This document shows, piece after piece, positions 9,661 to 18,841 of a stretch of DNA of 20,450 nucleotides. The stretch lies in NCBI GenBank assembly GCA_001579985.1, contig LRSR01001621.1, forward strand, positions 1 through 20,450, written 5' to 3'. The stretch's first letter is position 1, and every line of letters begins with the position of its first letter. The notes beneath the pieces were generated by a model. The model was not told where the DNA came from and searched no databases. It worked only from the letters and a program-made list of their open reading frames with translations. The DNA comes from Hypsibius dujardini (Eukaryota; Tardigrada; Eutardigrada; Parachela; Hypsibiidae). The position numbers and the translations under genes were made by a program.

Positions 9661-11125
9661 ATTGCTTGATTGATTGCTTGCTTGATTGATTGATTGCTTG
9701 CTTGCTTGGATGCTACGGTTGATTGATTGATTGATGCGGTGAATTTCTCATATTTTCGGTGTTGTTATTTTCATCAAAATCGCCGATTTTCGGCTCCACT
9801 TACGACCTCTGTTGATTGATTTCAGTTAGGCGAACTCATTGGGCATCCAGTAATTACTTCTTGCTCGGTCAGAATGAATAATAGTGCAAATCTTAGAAGG
9901 CTTGTATCGGTAGTACGCAAAAAGCGGATGAAGCGCCTCGCTTGATTGATGTATTGATTGGTTATGTTTTGCGTATGCAATGCTTCGCTTGATTGATGTA
10001 TTGATTGGTTGTATTTTTGCGTATGCAGTGCTTCGCTTGATTGATGTATTGATTGGTTATGCTTTTGCGTATTAAGCGCTTCGCTTGATTGATGTATTGA
10101 TTGGGTGTATTTTGCGTATGCAGCGCATTGCTTGATTGATGTATTGATTGGTTGATTTATTGATTTATTGATTGGGGTCAAGTGTGCATCGGCTCGCCTG
10201 GTTGTGGATTAGCTTTAGTCTATTGGTCGATCGGAATTTCAGGAATCGGCAGGACTTTAATTATGGATTTACTCGGTTTGCAGATGAGAAGTCATTTGTT
10301 GTGATTAGCGGAATGTGGAGGGAAAGGAGGGGAAAGAATGAATAATATCTTTTCGGCCATGTCTGGTACTTCGCATACTGTGCTGGCAATGAATAGGCGC
10401 GTAACTCCTACACGCATTGATATTGTAGGCGGATGCCGCAACTGCTTGTTTTCAATTCATACTGATGAATGATTGATTGATCGATCGACGGATTAGTTTC
10501 CGGCTTTTATTTAATCCATTTTATCGTATTATTATTTTACTTTTTTGCAGGCACCCTGGAAGATGGTACCAAGTTCGACTCATCTCGCGATCGCGGAAAG
10601 CCTTTTACATTCAAGATTGGAGCCGGCGAAGTCATCAAGGGTGCAGTAACACTGTCTGTCTGCCTGTCTGTTTGTCTGTCTGCCTGCCTGCCTGCCTGCC
10701 TGTCTGCCTGCCTGTCTGCCTGCCTGTCTGTCTGTCTGTCTATCTGCCTGTCTGCCTATCTGTCTGCCTGTCTGTCTGCCTGTCTGCCTTTCTGCCTGCC
10801 TGCCTGTCTGTCTGTCTGTCTGCCTGTCTGTCTGTCTGTCTGCTTGCCTGCCTGCTTGTCTGCCTTATAGTTTAAAAGGCAAATTTAAGGTTTCTCTCGA
10901 CAGGTTGGGACGAGGGTGTGGCTAAGATGAGCCTCGGACAGGTAGATTTGAATTGAGTCATCCTCAAGCGCTTATTCTTCTCGTGTAGCTCGCACGAGTT
11001 TTTCTTTGCAGCGCGCTAAGCTGACCTGCTCGCCCGACTATGGTTACGGCAAGAAGGGCCATCCCGGCGTCATCCCGCCCAACGCCGTCCTCATCTTCGA
11101 CGTGGAGCTGCTGGGCATGAAGTGA
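9198..11125 (+). CDS. FKBP12: FKBP12-type peptidyl-prolyl cis-trans isomerase with mitochondrial-like leader
   Basis: Five exons: 9198-9309, 9512-9559, 10551-10640, 10904-10941 and 11012-11125, all with GT-AG introns of phases 1, 1, 1 and 0. They encode 133 residues, or 110 if the inner ATG at 9267 is used, which matches the usual 108-residue FKBP12. The core reads MGVTVETIN..., [49 protein letters not shown] and [11 protein letters not shown]. It keeps the pocket residues known in FKBP12: Tyr of HYTG, Phe-Asp of KFDSSRDR, Val-Ile, Trp, Tyr of YGYG, His-Pro-Gly, Ile and Phe. It should isomerise Xaa-Pro bonds and bind FK506/rapamycin-like ligands. The 23-residue extension has several Arg, no acidic residues and ends [11 protein letters not shown], like a mitochondrial presequence. 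Starting at the inner ATG would give a cytosolic form. An upstream non-coding exon is possible (AG acceptor near 9165). Confidence 0.93.
9626..9735. repeat. (TTGA)n/(TTGC)n microsatellite in FKBP12 intron 2
   Basis: Repeated ttgattgattgattgcttg blocks lie just downstream of the 9560 donor. The sense strand of the gene carries the TGAT form. Confidence 0.9.
9939..10165. repeat. 47-48-bp tandem repeats in FKBP12 intron 2
   Basis: Four full units and part of a fifth begin cgcttgattgatgtattgat and end with a tttgcgtatgcagtgctt-like part. Length differs by one base between units. The TGAT microsatellite motif is embedded in each unit, suggesting that the larger repeat grew from the simple repeat. 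Confidence 0.85.
10652..10865. repeat. (TCTG)n/(CCTG)n microsatellite filling FKBP12 intron 3
   Basis: The array starts about 10 bases after the donor at 10641 and takes up most of the 263-bp intron, which ends at the CAG before 10904. The sense strand is pyrimidine-rich. Confidence 0.95.
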
Positions 11126-11446
11126 AAAGCTGTGGACTCGTTATTTATGTCAAAAAAGTCGTCCCGAACCGAGTCAGCATCATGTCTTCATCACGCCATT
11201 TCAACCATTCTCTTTCTCGTTGGCTACTGCTACTAATTATCGCACTAATAATAACAGTGACCATTGAACTAGAGAAACTTCGAAAGTCGTCCTCGACCGT
11301 TTTGAGGCATTTCTGGTATCTCATCTTATTTCTTGATGTGCTTATTTATCGAATTTCGCTCTGTGGACTACGCTGTGGAAGTGAAATTTCGATTAACATG
11401 GTAAATGAATGCTGGTTTGTAATACAGGGCACCACTCCAGACAACC
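11126..11446. other. 3' flank of FKBP12, no further gene seen
   Basis: The likely 3' UTR begins after the TGA at 11123-11125. No AATAAA was found in the first 150 bases. A frame open through here and into the CAGA array lacks any domain. Confidence 0.4.
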
Positions 11447-11504
11447 AGACAGACAGACTAAGGGACAGGCACAGACAGACAGACAGACAGACAGAGGGAC
11501 AGAC

Positions 11505-11539
<35 letters not shown>

Positions 11540-11690
11540 GGGACAGACAGATTGACAGACAGACAGATAGACAGACAGACAGATAGACAGAGGGACAGAC
11601 AGATAGACAGACAGACAGACAGGCACAGCTAGACAGACAGAGACACAGCCAGACAGAGACACGACCAGACAGACAAAAGCACAACCACAC
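11447..11690. repeat. (CAGA)n microsatellite between FKBP12 and the oxidase gene
   Basis: Imperfect cagacagacaga runs with gaggga and tagaca interruptions cover about 240 bp. Cys-Leu-Ser-Val frames on the minus strand are artefacts of the repeat. Confidence 0.93.
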
Positions 11691-11895
11691 ACTGACAGCA
11701 AGTCTGATTGGCCTTCATATTTATGCGGTAAGCCACCTTACGCAAAATGAGTGACCAGAGGCATGGTGGGCCGTGTGGCACACTATTTGAACAAAGCTCG
11801 GTTTCGTTCGTCCACTCGCTTTCTCGCGTTTCCCGCAAAGCACATTACGACGAATGGCGCAATACATTAAGGGTACGCCCCACAGCCCACAGCCA

Positions 11896-12054
11896 AACGA
11901 CAAGATTGAGTACACTGGAGGATCCGGGGAATGGGCAAACGGGGCGGGGCAGGGGGTGGTTTTCAAACAATCGAACAATCAACCACCTGACCACCCCCTG
12001 CTCCGCCCCTTTTGCCCATACCCCGAACCAGCCAGTGTACTCAATCTTGTCGTT
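11896..12054. mobile_element. 159-bp fold-back element with 65-bp inverted arms
   Basis: The left arm (11896-11960) starts AACGACAAGATTGAGTACAC. The right arm (11990-12054) is its reverse complement at 58 of 65 positions. The loop is 29 bp. Both arms contain a G-rich stretch ending cagggggtggt. No target duplication was found outside the arms. It is most likely a MITE or fold-back element; a structured RNA is less likely. Confidence 0.75.
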
Positions 12055-12522
12055 GACTGTACTCCATAGCTTGAACGGACTTTGCCGGAAGAACCGGATT
12101 TCTTTGCGTTCTATAGCTTCAGCTGTACGTTCTATCTGGAGCCTCAATTGGCTCTAACAACACCATGGCAGAGGGGGGGGGGCGGTGCGCATCTGCCGCT
12201 GTGGGCAGTGGGCACTAGCAATAGCAGTAGGAGTATTCGTACTGACTGTGCGTGACTGTGCGTGAATGGGAGTGACAGTCGTATATGTGAATGTGAGTGA
12301 TGAAGTTCCATTTCTGTTTGAAGTTGAAGTTGAAGTTGAAGTTCGATTAAGCGTGCAGCAGCGCCTCTCTCGCTGCGCCGGCGATGTTAACTCACCGTGC
12401 CTGCACTCTGCGCTCTCGATGTCCGTATAATTTTTAATGAAAAGTGAGCCGAATTAGAGTGAAGAGGGAGGGAGCAGAGCAGCGGTTCTTTCGCCGATTT
12501 TGAAGTGATATTTTAGGCAAGA
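12055..12522. promoter_or_regulatory. Upstream region of the multicopper oxidase gene
   Basis: This stretch has no gene. It holds a G9 run near 12173, short duplications (actgtgcgtg twice near 12243; gaagtt four times at about 12320-12343), and a TATAATTTTTAATGAAA stretch about 100 bases before the start codon. That stretch could be a promoter element, but nothing proves it. Confidence 0.3.
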
Positions 12523-12958
12523 ATGGGCGCGAGGACCTTAAGGAGGGCATTGTTGGGAACTTTTCTCTTCTTTGGTGTATTGGTCGCAATCGAGCACAGG
12601 TATGGAGCTATATAACTGAAAGAAAGGACTGCAATATTTAGCACGTAAGCCCCTGATCCTAACAATTTACAGGTCTCCTCCATCTGTGCAAGAAAGTGAT
12701 GTCAACAAAAACAATGACCGTGTTAATCCTGATGTAATTCTTCGCATGACAGCGGTCCATTACGCTTTGGACTGCACAACTCGACTATCCGTCGTTATCA
12801 ACGAAACGGTCCCCGGACCGGAACTACGCTTCAAAGCTGGCACCAAGGTCTGGATTCGGGTTTATAACGACATGGACGAGTTCAATGCAACTCTTGTAAG
12901 TTTTCATACTGTCTGTCTGCCTGCATGTCTGTCTGTCTGCCTGCCTGCCTGTCTGTCG

Positions 12959-13030
<72 letters not shown>

Positions 13031-15144
13031 GCCTATCTGTTTGCCTGTCTGTTTGTTTGTCTGACTGTCTGTCTTAGCAGAAGATGTTGATGACTTTATT
13101 TTGTTTAGCATTGGCATGGTATCCAGCAAAGAGGCAACCCAGACGCGGACGGTTCGCCCATGGTATCTCAGTACCCCATACCACCACTTCAATTCTTCGA
13201 TTACATATTTCAACTAGACAAAGACGACGCTGGCACGTATTTCTACCATTCCCACATCGATACTCAACTAGTCACGGCGACTGGAGCCTTCATCGTAGAG
13301 GAGCAAGACGGGGTAGCGCCGCCGTTTGCCTACGCAGCCGATCGAGTCCTCTTTCTAACGGATGTCTTCCACGCCGGATATCCAGACATCATAAATGATC
13401 TCACGAACAATATCGCCTTGAATGGACGGTCCCGATCGTTGAAGGATATGTCGGAACCGGAAAGCCCTTCGTGTTCGTACGGGGAAATCACGGTCGAACC
13501 CGGAAAGACATACCGGTTCCGGATAATCGGAGCCATGGCTTTGTCACATGTAAGTTGCACTCCTCCATGTCCTTCCGTCTTTCCATAGCGACACGTTTAA
13601 CCGGTGTGTCGGGTCTTGCCACGAGGACTGTGCCGATTTACGAGAGAAGACTCCGTCGTTCGGTCATTTACCTCGGCCAGCCGTCGAACACCCAATGTGG
13701 ACTCAGGCTGTCTGGTCCTTTTGAGCAGTCATGCACCGTTGTTCCATCAACCCTGTGAGGTTGTCTGTCAAGTCTTCCCTCCACGTTTCCCGTCCGGACT
13801 TACCGTTCGACCATACCTCCCTTTCTTCGCCGTTTTTGGTGCACCGTTAACCCTAACCCACAGTTCTCCACCTTTCTCCCAAGGTTTTCGTCGGATTCGA
13901 AGGCCACCGCCGTCTGACCCTCATCGAGGTTGACGGTCGCTACGTCTCTCCCCTTGATGTGGACCACATCCAAATCAGCCCCGGCCAACGCTACAGTTTC
14001 CTGCTACGGACAAAAACCCTCGCCGAATTGACCGCCGACGGCAAGGCCACCCACCCCCAGTACTGGATCCAGATGGAACCACGGACCATTGAGCTGAACC
14101 AATTCGCCGCGTACGGTGTGTTATCCTACAATCTTTCCGGCACCCTGGTGGATACCTTCACCCGACCGTCAGTCCTACCGTCAGTCGTCCAACCGTCAGT
14201 CGTCCAACCGTCACTCCAACCGTCAGTCGTCCAACCGTCAGTCCAACCGTCAGTCCAACCGTCAGTCCGACCGTCAGTCCTACCGTCAGTCCGACCGTCA
14301 GTCGTCCAACCGTCAGTCCAACCGTCAGTCCGACCGTCAGTCCGACCCATCGTCTTACCGAATGAAACCTTCGTCGACGGTTGGTTGGAGGATGTCTTGG
14401 CTCCGCTACCCTCTCGACCGTATCGGGACTCGGTCCCGCTGGCCGGCGATGTAACACGCCGCATTGTGATCAGGGTTCAGTCCGTCATCAGCAGCAACGG
14501 GATGGAGACGTTCCATATGAACGGGGTACCGTATGACGATTCATTTTTGACCGAACCCTACATCGAGTCGTTGTACCGGGATCACGAGGAATTCATCCCC
14601 GACTACGCATCGCGGGATACGGGAGGGTTCGTCAGATTGATGACGTCAAACAGAGTTGATTTGATTATTTTTAATTTCGTTTCAGTTAATTAGTATGTTA
14701 TTTTACTACAACTCCAGGTTCGACCGGAAGACCCGAACGTACCCAGCTTCCTTGGGGGAGGTCCTCGAAATTGTCTGGTTGAACGTGGCCGATAACATCC
14801 ACGGAGCTATCGAAGTGCATCCTCTCCATATCCACGGAGATCACTTCTGGGATATCGGATCGGGTGAAGGAGAGTATGATCCAGCCGTCGCGGAGGCCCA
14901 GCTGCAAAAAAGGCTTCACAACGGCGGCCCAATCAAACGGGACACGAGCAATTTGTACCGGCTCCCGACGGCGAGCCAACCGAATGAGGTGGTCAGTTGG
15001 CGGGCATGGCGGATCAGGGTCGACAATCCTGGTGCGTGGATGGCGCATTGCCATGTCGTCCAGCATCAGATGATGGGCATGATGACGGTCTTCGTGTTTG
15101 GCCTGCCGAAAGATGTGCAATCTCTCAATTTGACCACTATATAA
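12523..15144 (+). CDS. Three-domain multicopper oxidase, ascorbate-oxidase/laccase type
   Basis: Five exons: 12523-12599, 12673-12895, 13109-13549, 13884-14626 and 14718-15144 (TAA), with GT-AG introns of phases 2, 0, 0 and 2, giving 636 residues. An N-terminal hydrophobic stretch (LLGTFLFFGVLVAI) is a likely signal peptide or anchor. All four copper motifs are intact: HWHG (101-104), HSH (147-149), HPLHIHGDHF (529-538) and HCHVVQHQMMGM (605-616). The last two supply the type 1 His, Cys, His and axial Met. Domain 2 shows EGHRRLTLIEVDG and ISPGQRYSFLL. A Pro-Ser-Val repeat (residues 341-401) enlarges the linker before domain 3. The enzyme should oxidise small phenols, ascorbate or similar substrates and reduce O2 to water outside the cell; the substrate is unknown. 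FWDIGSGEGEYDP and WRAWRIRVDNPGAWM resemble fungal ascorbate-oxidase-like enzymes more than insect laccases. Confidence 0.92.
12909..13075. repeat. (TCTG)n/(CCTG)n microsatellite in oxidase intron 2
   Basis: The array begins some 13 bases after the donor at 12896 and ends about 30 bases before the acceptor at 13107-13108. The sense strand is again the CTGT/CTGC form, as in FKBP12 intron 3. Confidence 0.95.
13550..13883 (+). other. Intron 3 of the oxidase gene
   Basis: Donor GTAAGT follows the codon for His in AMALSH. Acceptor CAAG precedes GTTTTC, joining to VFVGFEGHRR in phase 0. It is unusually GC- and C-rich for an intron here (many tcc/cgt steps), so parts stay open in several frames, but no conserved motif is present. 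Confidence 0.8.
14163..14345 (+). repeat. In-frame Pro-Ser-Val minisatellite in the oxidase linker
   Basis: Fourteen units of ccgtcagtc plus one to two further codons cover 61 codons. Ten units are 12 nt (PSVQ, PSVR, PSVL, PSLQ) and four are 15 nt (PSVVQ). Every unit is a multiple of three, so the oxidase frame passes through unbroken and resumes at LPNETFVDGWLEDVL in domain 3. Loop insertion between domains 2 and 3 should not disturb copper sites. Removal by an unannotated intron is possible but no strong GT-AG pair was found. Confidence 0.85.
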
Positions 15145-15164
15145 AGCTGCGTTTTATTTGTGGC

Positions 15165-15555
15165 AGAATATTTGTTCCATGTTTGTTCCACGTTCCCTGT
15201 TCCATGTTCCATGTTGATTCCATGTTCCATGTTTGTTCCATGTTTGTTCCACATTCCCTGTTCCATATTGATTCCGTGTTCCATGTTTGTTCCATAATTG
15301 TTCCACGTTCCCTGTTCCATGTTGATTCCATGTTCCATGTTGATTCCGTGTTCCATGTTTGTTCCATAATTGTTCCATGTTTGTTCCATGTTCCCTGTTT
15401 GTTCCATGTTTGTTCCATGTTCTATGTTTGTTCCATGTTTGTTCCATGTTTGTTCCATGTTTGTTCCATGTTCTATGTTTGTTCCATGTTTGTTCCACGT
15501 TCCATGTTTGTTCCATGTTTGTTCCATGTTCTATGTTTGTTCCATGTTTGTGCAG
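15165..15555. repeat. GTTCCATGTTT-type minisatellite 3' of the oxidase gene
   Basis: Units of about 7-15 bp (gttccat, gttccatgttt, gttccatgttgattccat) repeat for nearly 400 bp. The array starts some 20 bases after the TAA stop, so it probably forms the 3' UTR or lies just beyond. No AATAAA precedes it. Frames reading Phe-His-Val-Cys-Ser or Met-Glu-Gln-Thr-Trp-Asn are artefacts. Confidence 0.9.
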
Positions 15556-16095
15556 TACACCTTCTTGTACCGGACTTTTTGATCAGCTGATTTTGGGGAA
15601 AACGATATACTTTTTTCTGATGGTGGTTAACCACCTTGCCCATGATTCAAAACATGTGGAATTTTGTGCTGGACATATTTGTAAAACCAACTGAAATTAT
15701 TCGATAAGAAACGAAAAGGCTAAGGGTTGGTCGAGGTTTGTATGCATTTCTGATTTCTGGTGTTCAAGTTAACCACTGGAAATTTCGAGAAAACCAGGCT
15801 TTTTACACGTTGAAGCACGGAGTTGCTACAGCATGGGAAAAGTCTACGACGTCTGTCCGAACTTGGCGGGCGCGTTTGGGAAAATGCCTCGTTCTTGGCC
15901 CTCCGTCCAAGCTGCAACTTTCAAAATCTGTTCCAATAGAGTTAATTGATTGTACTATTGATTTTAATTATCAGATATGAAGAAACATTAGAACTGGACA
16001 AACGGTTGCAGAAGTAAAAAGTGTAGACGGCGGACTCCTATACATGCTTGTCCGAGCTACAGCTGAATCTGTCGGGGTCGATTTAGATGAGAAAT
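15556..16095. other. Intergenic, no gene recognised
   Basis: AT-rich sequence between two minisatellites. A short open frame at 15738-15980 shows no domain, and no poly(A) or promoter element stands out. Confidence 0.45.
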
Positions 16096-16855
16096 GCTCA
16101 GCCGGAAGACGGTCAGTCTGACTGTCCATTGTCCGAACTGACAGAAAGTTCCTGGAGCGACCATCCATCGGTCAGACTTACCGAAAACCTTCTATATTCG
16201 ATCTTCCACTCTACGGACTGACCGTCCACTACCCGAATGGACCCTCTATCATCTAGACGGACCGTCCTTCGGTTTAGGCGAATCGTCCCGCTCTAAACGG
16301 ACCGTCCACCGGTCTAGACGGACCATCCTTCAGTCTAGACAGACCGTCCACCGGTCTAGACGGACCGTCCACCGGTCTAGACGGACCGTCTACCGGTCTA
16401 GCCGACCGACCACTGGCCTAAACGGACCGTCCACCGGTCTAGGCGGATCGTCCACCGGTCTAGGCAGATCGTCCACCGGTCTAGGCAGATCGTCCACCGG
16501 TCTAGACGGACCGTCCTTCGGTTTAGGCGAATCGTCGACCGGTCTAGGCGGACCGTCCACCGGTCTAGACGGACCGTCCTTCGGTCAAGACCGACCGTCC
16601 GCCGGTTGAACACACGGCAAACCTTCTCTACTGATGTTTCACTTTCCGGCCTAACCGTGGATACACTCCGAACTGACCGTCCACCATCCGGATGAACCGT
16701 TCATCATCTAGACCGACCGTCCGTCAATCGAACACATTGTAAGCCTTCTATACTGATCTTCCACCTTCCATGTACCCTCCGAATCGACTTTCCACCATCC
16801 GGACCGATCGTTCATCTTCCACATGACTCGTCTCCCGTCTCCCGTCTCCCGTTAA
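16096..16855. repeat. Degenerate minisatellite, about 21-bp unit with palindromic parts
   Basis: The clearest units lie between about 16250 and 16610 and follow the pattern ggtctagacggaccgtcc followed by acc. Each unit combines GTCTAGAC (a perfect palindrome), GGACCGTCC (near palindrome) and ACCGGT (palindrome). Edges decay into gaccgtcc-rich sequence. Minus-strand frames (Leu-Asp-Arg-Trp-Thr-Val) are periodic artefacts. Confidence 0.88.
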
Positions 16856-16861
16856 CTAGTG

Positions 16862-17313
16862 AGAGACCGACCGTTCGCCTCTCTGGCTGGCCTGATTAGC
16901 TGTCCCGATCGGTCGTCTGGCATCTGGAGTTGGGATTTGTTTCATACGGTTCGTATTCGAGTCGGCCCTAAAAAACAATTTCGAAGTATTAGAGAAGTTC
17001 CCGCACACACGCGCAGTACAAAGGATAAAGACCCTTTTTCCGTTGCGGTGTCCGACTTGCCGACCCTATTATAGTGTGGAATTACAATGACCATTTTACC
17101 CGTCCCTGGACGTATGTGGTCGAAATGTCTTGTGGGAGTAGATCCTACGCAACACGTCCACGTCTACACTAAACCATGACGTGCCTTCAGTCACACACAC
17201 TTGGTCTTTCTTTCACTCTCTAATTTTCTTCTGTTCCTCCCTCTCTCTCTGTTCCTCTTCCTTCATTCCAATCCAGTCCAATCCAGTCAAATCCAGTCCA
17301 ATCCGAAATCACC
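16862..17313. promoter_or_regulatory. Upstream region of the secreted-type FKBP gene
   Basis: No other gene is visible. The last 100 bases before the ATG are pyrimidine-rich (ctctctctctgttcctc) and carry three close aatccagtc copies. The start context accATGc is good. No clear TATA box was found near the expected distance. Confidence 0.35.
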
Positions 17314-18841
17314 ATGCAGTCAGTGACAGTTTTCTCCCTTTTTCTTGCCGTCTTCCTCACCTTCATCCAATTTTCCCTCGTCGAAATGGGCGTCAGCGTG
17401 GAGACAATCACCCCCGGAGACGGTAAGCAGGCAACCGGAAATAACGCTGCAAAAAAGCCGGCCTTGAAGTTTTTGAAGTGACGTGGACACGTTTGACTCA
17501 CGTGGCCTAAATTCCTGGTGAACCAAGTTAAGAGTCATACCGGTGCAGAACCGAAGGTGGCTCGTATTTGAATCGCCAAGTATTTTGGCCATATGTGGAC
17601 ACGTTTATGGTGCTTTTACTCACGTGGCCTAAATTCCTGGTGAACCAAGTTAAGAGTCATACCGGTGCAGAACCGAAGGTGGCTCGTATTTGAACCGCCA
17701 AGTATTTTGGCCATACGTGTACACCTTTGTGATGCTTTTACTCACGTGGCCTAAATTCCTGGTGAACCAAGTTAAGAGTCATAACGGTGCGGAACCGAAG
17801 GTGGCTTGTATTTGAATCGCCAAGTATTTTGGCCATACGTGGACACGTTTATGATGCTTTAACTCACGTGGCCTAAATTCTTGGTGAACCAAGTTAAGAG
17901 TCATACCGGTGCAGAACCGAAGGTGACTCGTATTTGAACCGTCAAGTATTTTGGCCATACGTGTACGCCAGTAAATGCAAAATCTTGATTGGCATTCTGC
18001 TCTCTCATATTCCAGATTTGTGAAATGTAAAAAGGCCATTGTTTTCCTAAAAAAATAAGTTTTTCCATTTCGCGGTTACAGGCAAGAACTTCCCGAAAAC
18101 TGGCCAAACCGTCAGCGTGCATTACACCGGTGAGTTTTGCTTGTGGCGTTGGCCCGGCAGATCGCTTGATTGACCCTGTCCGAGTTAGAACCGCTTTAGT
18201 GTTTGGCTCGAACTTCGACCGCGTTTTAATTTCAAACTGCACTCTAATGCAGATGCACTGGTGTCGTTCTCCCTTACTCTTTCACAGGCACTTTGACCGA
18301 TGGGAAGAAATTTGATTCGTCCCGCGACCGTGGATCACCGTTCACCTTCAAACTCGGCCAAGGACAGGTCATCAAGGGTAAGTTCGGCAATGCTCCACAG
18401 TTCCCGCTGATAGATTGATTGATTGATGGGCTGGGTGATTAATCGATTGATTGATTGATGGGCTGAGTGATTGATTGATTGATGGGCTGAGTGATTGATT
18501 GATTGATTGATGGGCTGATTGATTGATTGGCTGATTGATTGATTGATTGAAGGGCTAATTGATTGATTGATTGATAGGCTGATTGATTGATTGATTGCTC
18601 ATAATTTTCGGGTTCTTGCGCAGGATGGGACGAGGGAGTCGCGCAGATGAGCAAGGGACAGCGCGCTAAATTGACCTGCTCACCGGACTACGCGTACGTC
18701 TCAATGAAGCTGTGAAATTTTTGCTCTTACGGTATTGCATTTCGAGAGTGTAATTTCAGGTACGGCGCCAAGGGATATCCGGGACTCATTCCGCCCAACT
18801 CTGTCCTCGTTTTCGACGTCGAGCTCATCTCCTTCAACTGA
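17314..18841 (+). CDS. FKBP12-type peptidyl-prolyl isomerase with signal-peptide-like leader
   Basis: Five exons: 17314-17422, 18082-18129, 18288-18377, 18624-18693 and 18760-18841 (TGA), with introns of phases 1, 1, 1 and 2, giving 132 residues. Exons 2 and 3 (48 and 90 bp) and the phases of the first three introns equal those of the FKBP12 gene at 9198-11125, so the two are paralogues. The core reads [68 protein letters not shown] and LVFDVEL. Pocket residues are kept, except that the His of HPG is Tyr. A 24-residue extension before the ancestral Met is strongly hydrophobic ([17 protein letters not shown]), with no charge before its end. It should enter the secretory pathway, yet it lacks an obvious C-terminal ER retention signal. 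Reading through intron 4 would add VSMKL and a stop. Confidence 0.92.
17483..17960. repeat. Four tandem 122-bp repeats in FKBP intron 1
   Basis: Units start at 17483, 17595, 17717 and 17839, with the last ending at 17960. The first unit lacks about 10 bp after gtggacacgttt and is 112 bp; the others are exactly 122. All share ctcacgtggcctaaattc and gtcataccggtgcagaac. Divergence between units is low, so the array is fairly recent. Confidence 0.92.
18412..18598. repeat. (TGAT)n microsatellite in FKBP intron 3
   Basis: Blocks of gattgattgatt are separated by gggctga or ggctg interruptions. The array occupies most of the intron between the donor at 18378 and the acceptor before 18624. Confidence 0.93.

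Noticed and set aside
11346-11701. Cys-Leu-Ser-Val open frames on the minus strand
   Set aside because: They are translations of the (CAGA)n array. Similar frames over the arrays at 8251, 10652, 12909 and 20281 were dropped for the same reason.
14116-14464. Overlapping repeat-rich frames opposite and beside the oxidase exon
   Set aside because: These are shadows of the 12/15-nt minisatellite. Only the frame continuous with the copper-binding domains is real.
15066-15590. Met-Glu-Gln-Thr-Trp-Asn and Phe-His-Val-Cys-Ser proteins
   Set aside because: They are products of the GTTCCAT minisatellite in the oxidase 3' region.
17483-17960. CRISPR array
   Set aside because: The repeats are contiguous, with no unique spacers between short repeats, and the window is eukaryotic. 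The same applies to the array at 16096-16855.
18691-18715. Premature end of the second FKBP after VSMKL
   Set aside because: A 66-bp GT-AG intron (18694-18759) removes it and restores the AYGAKGYPG motif and full FKBP length.
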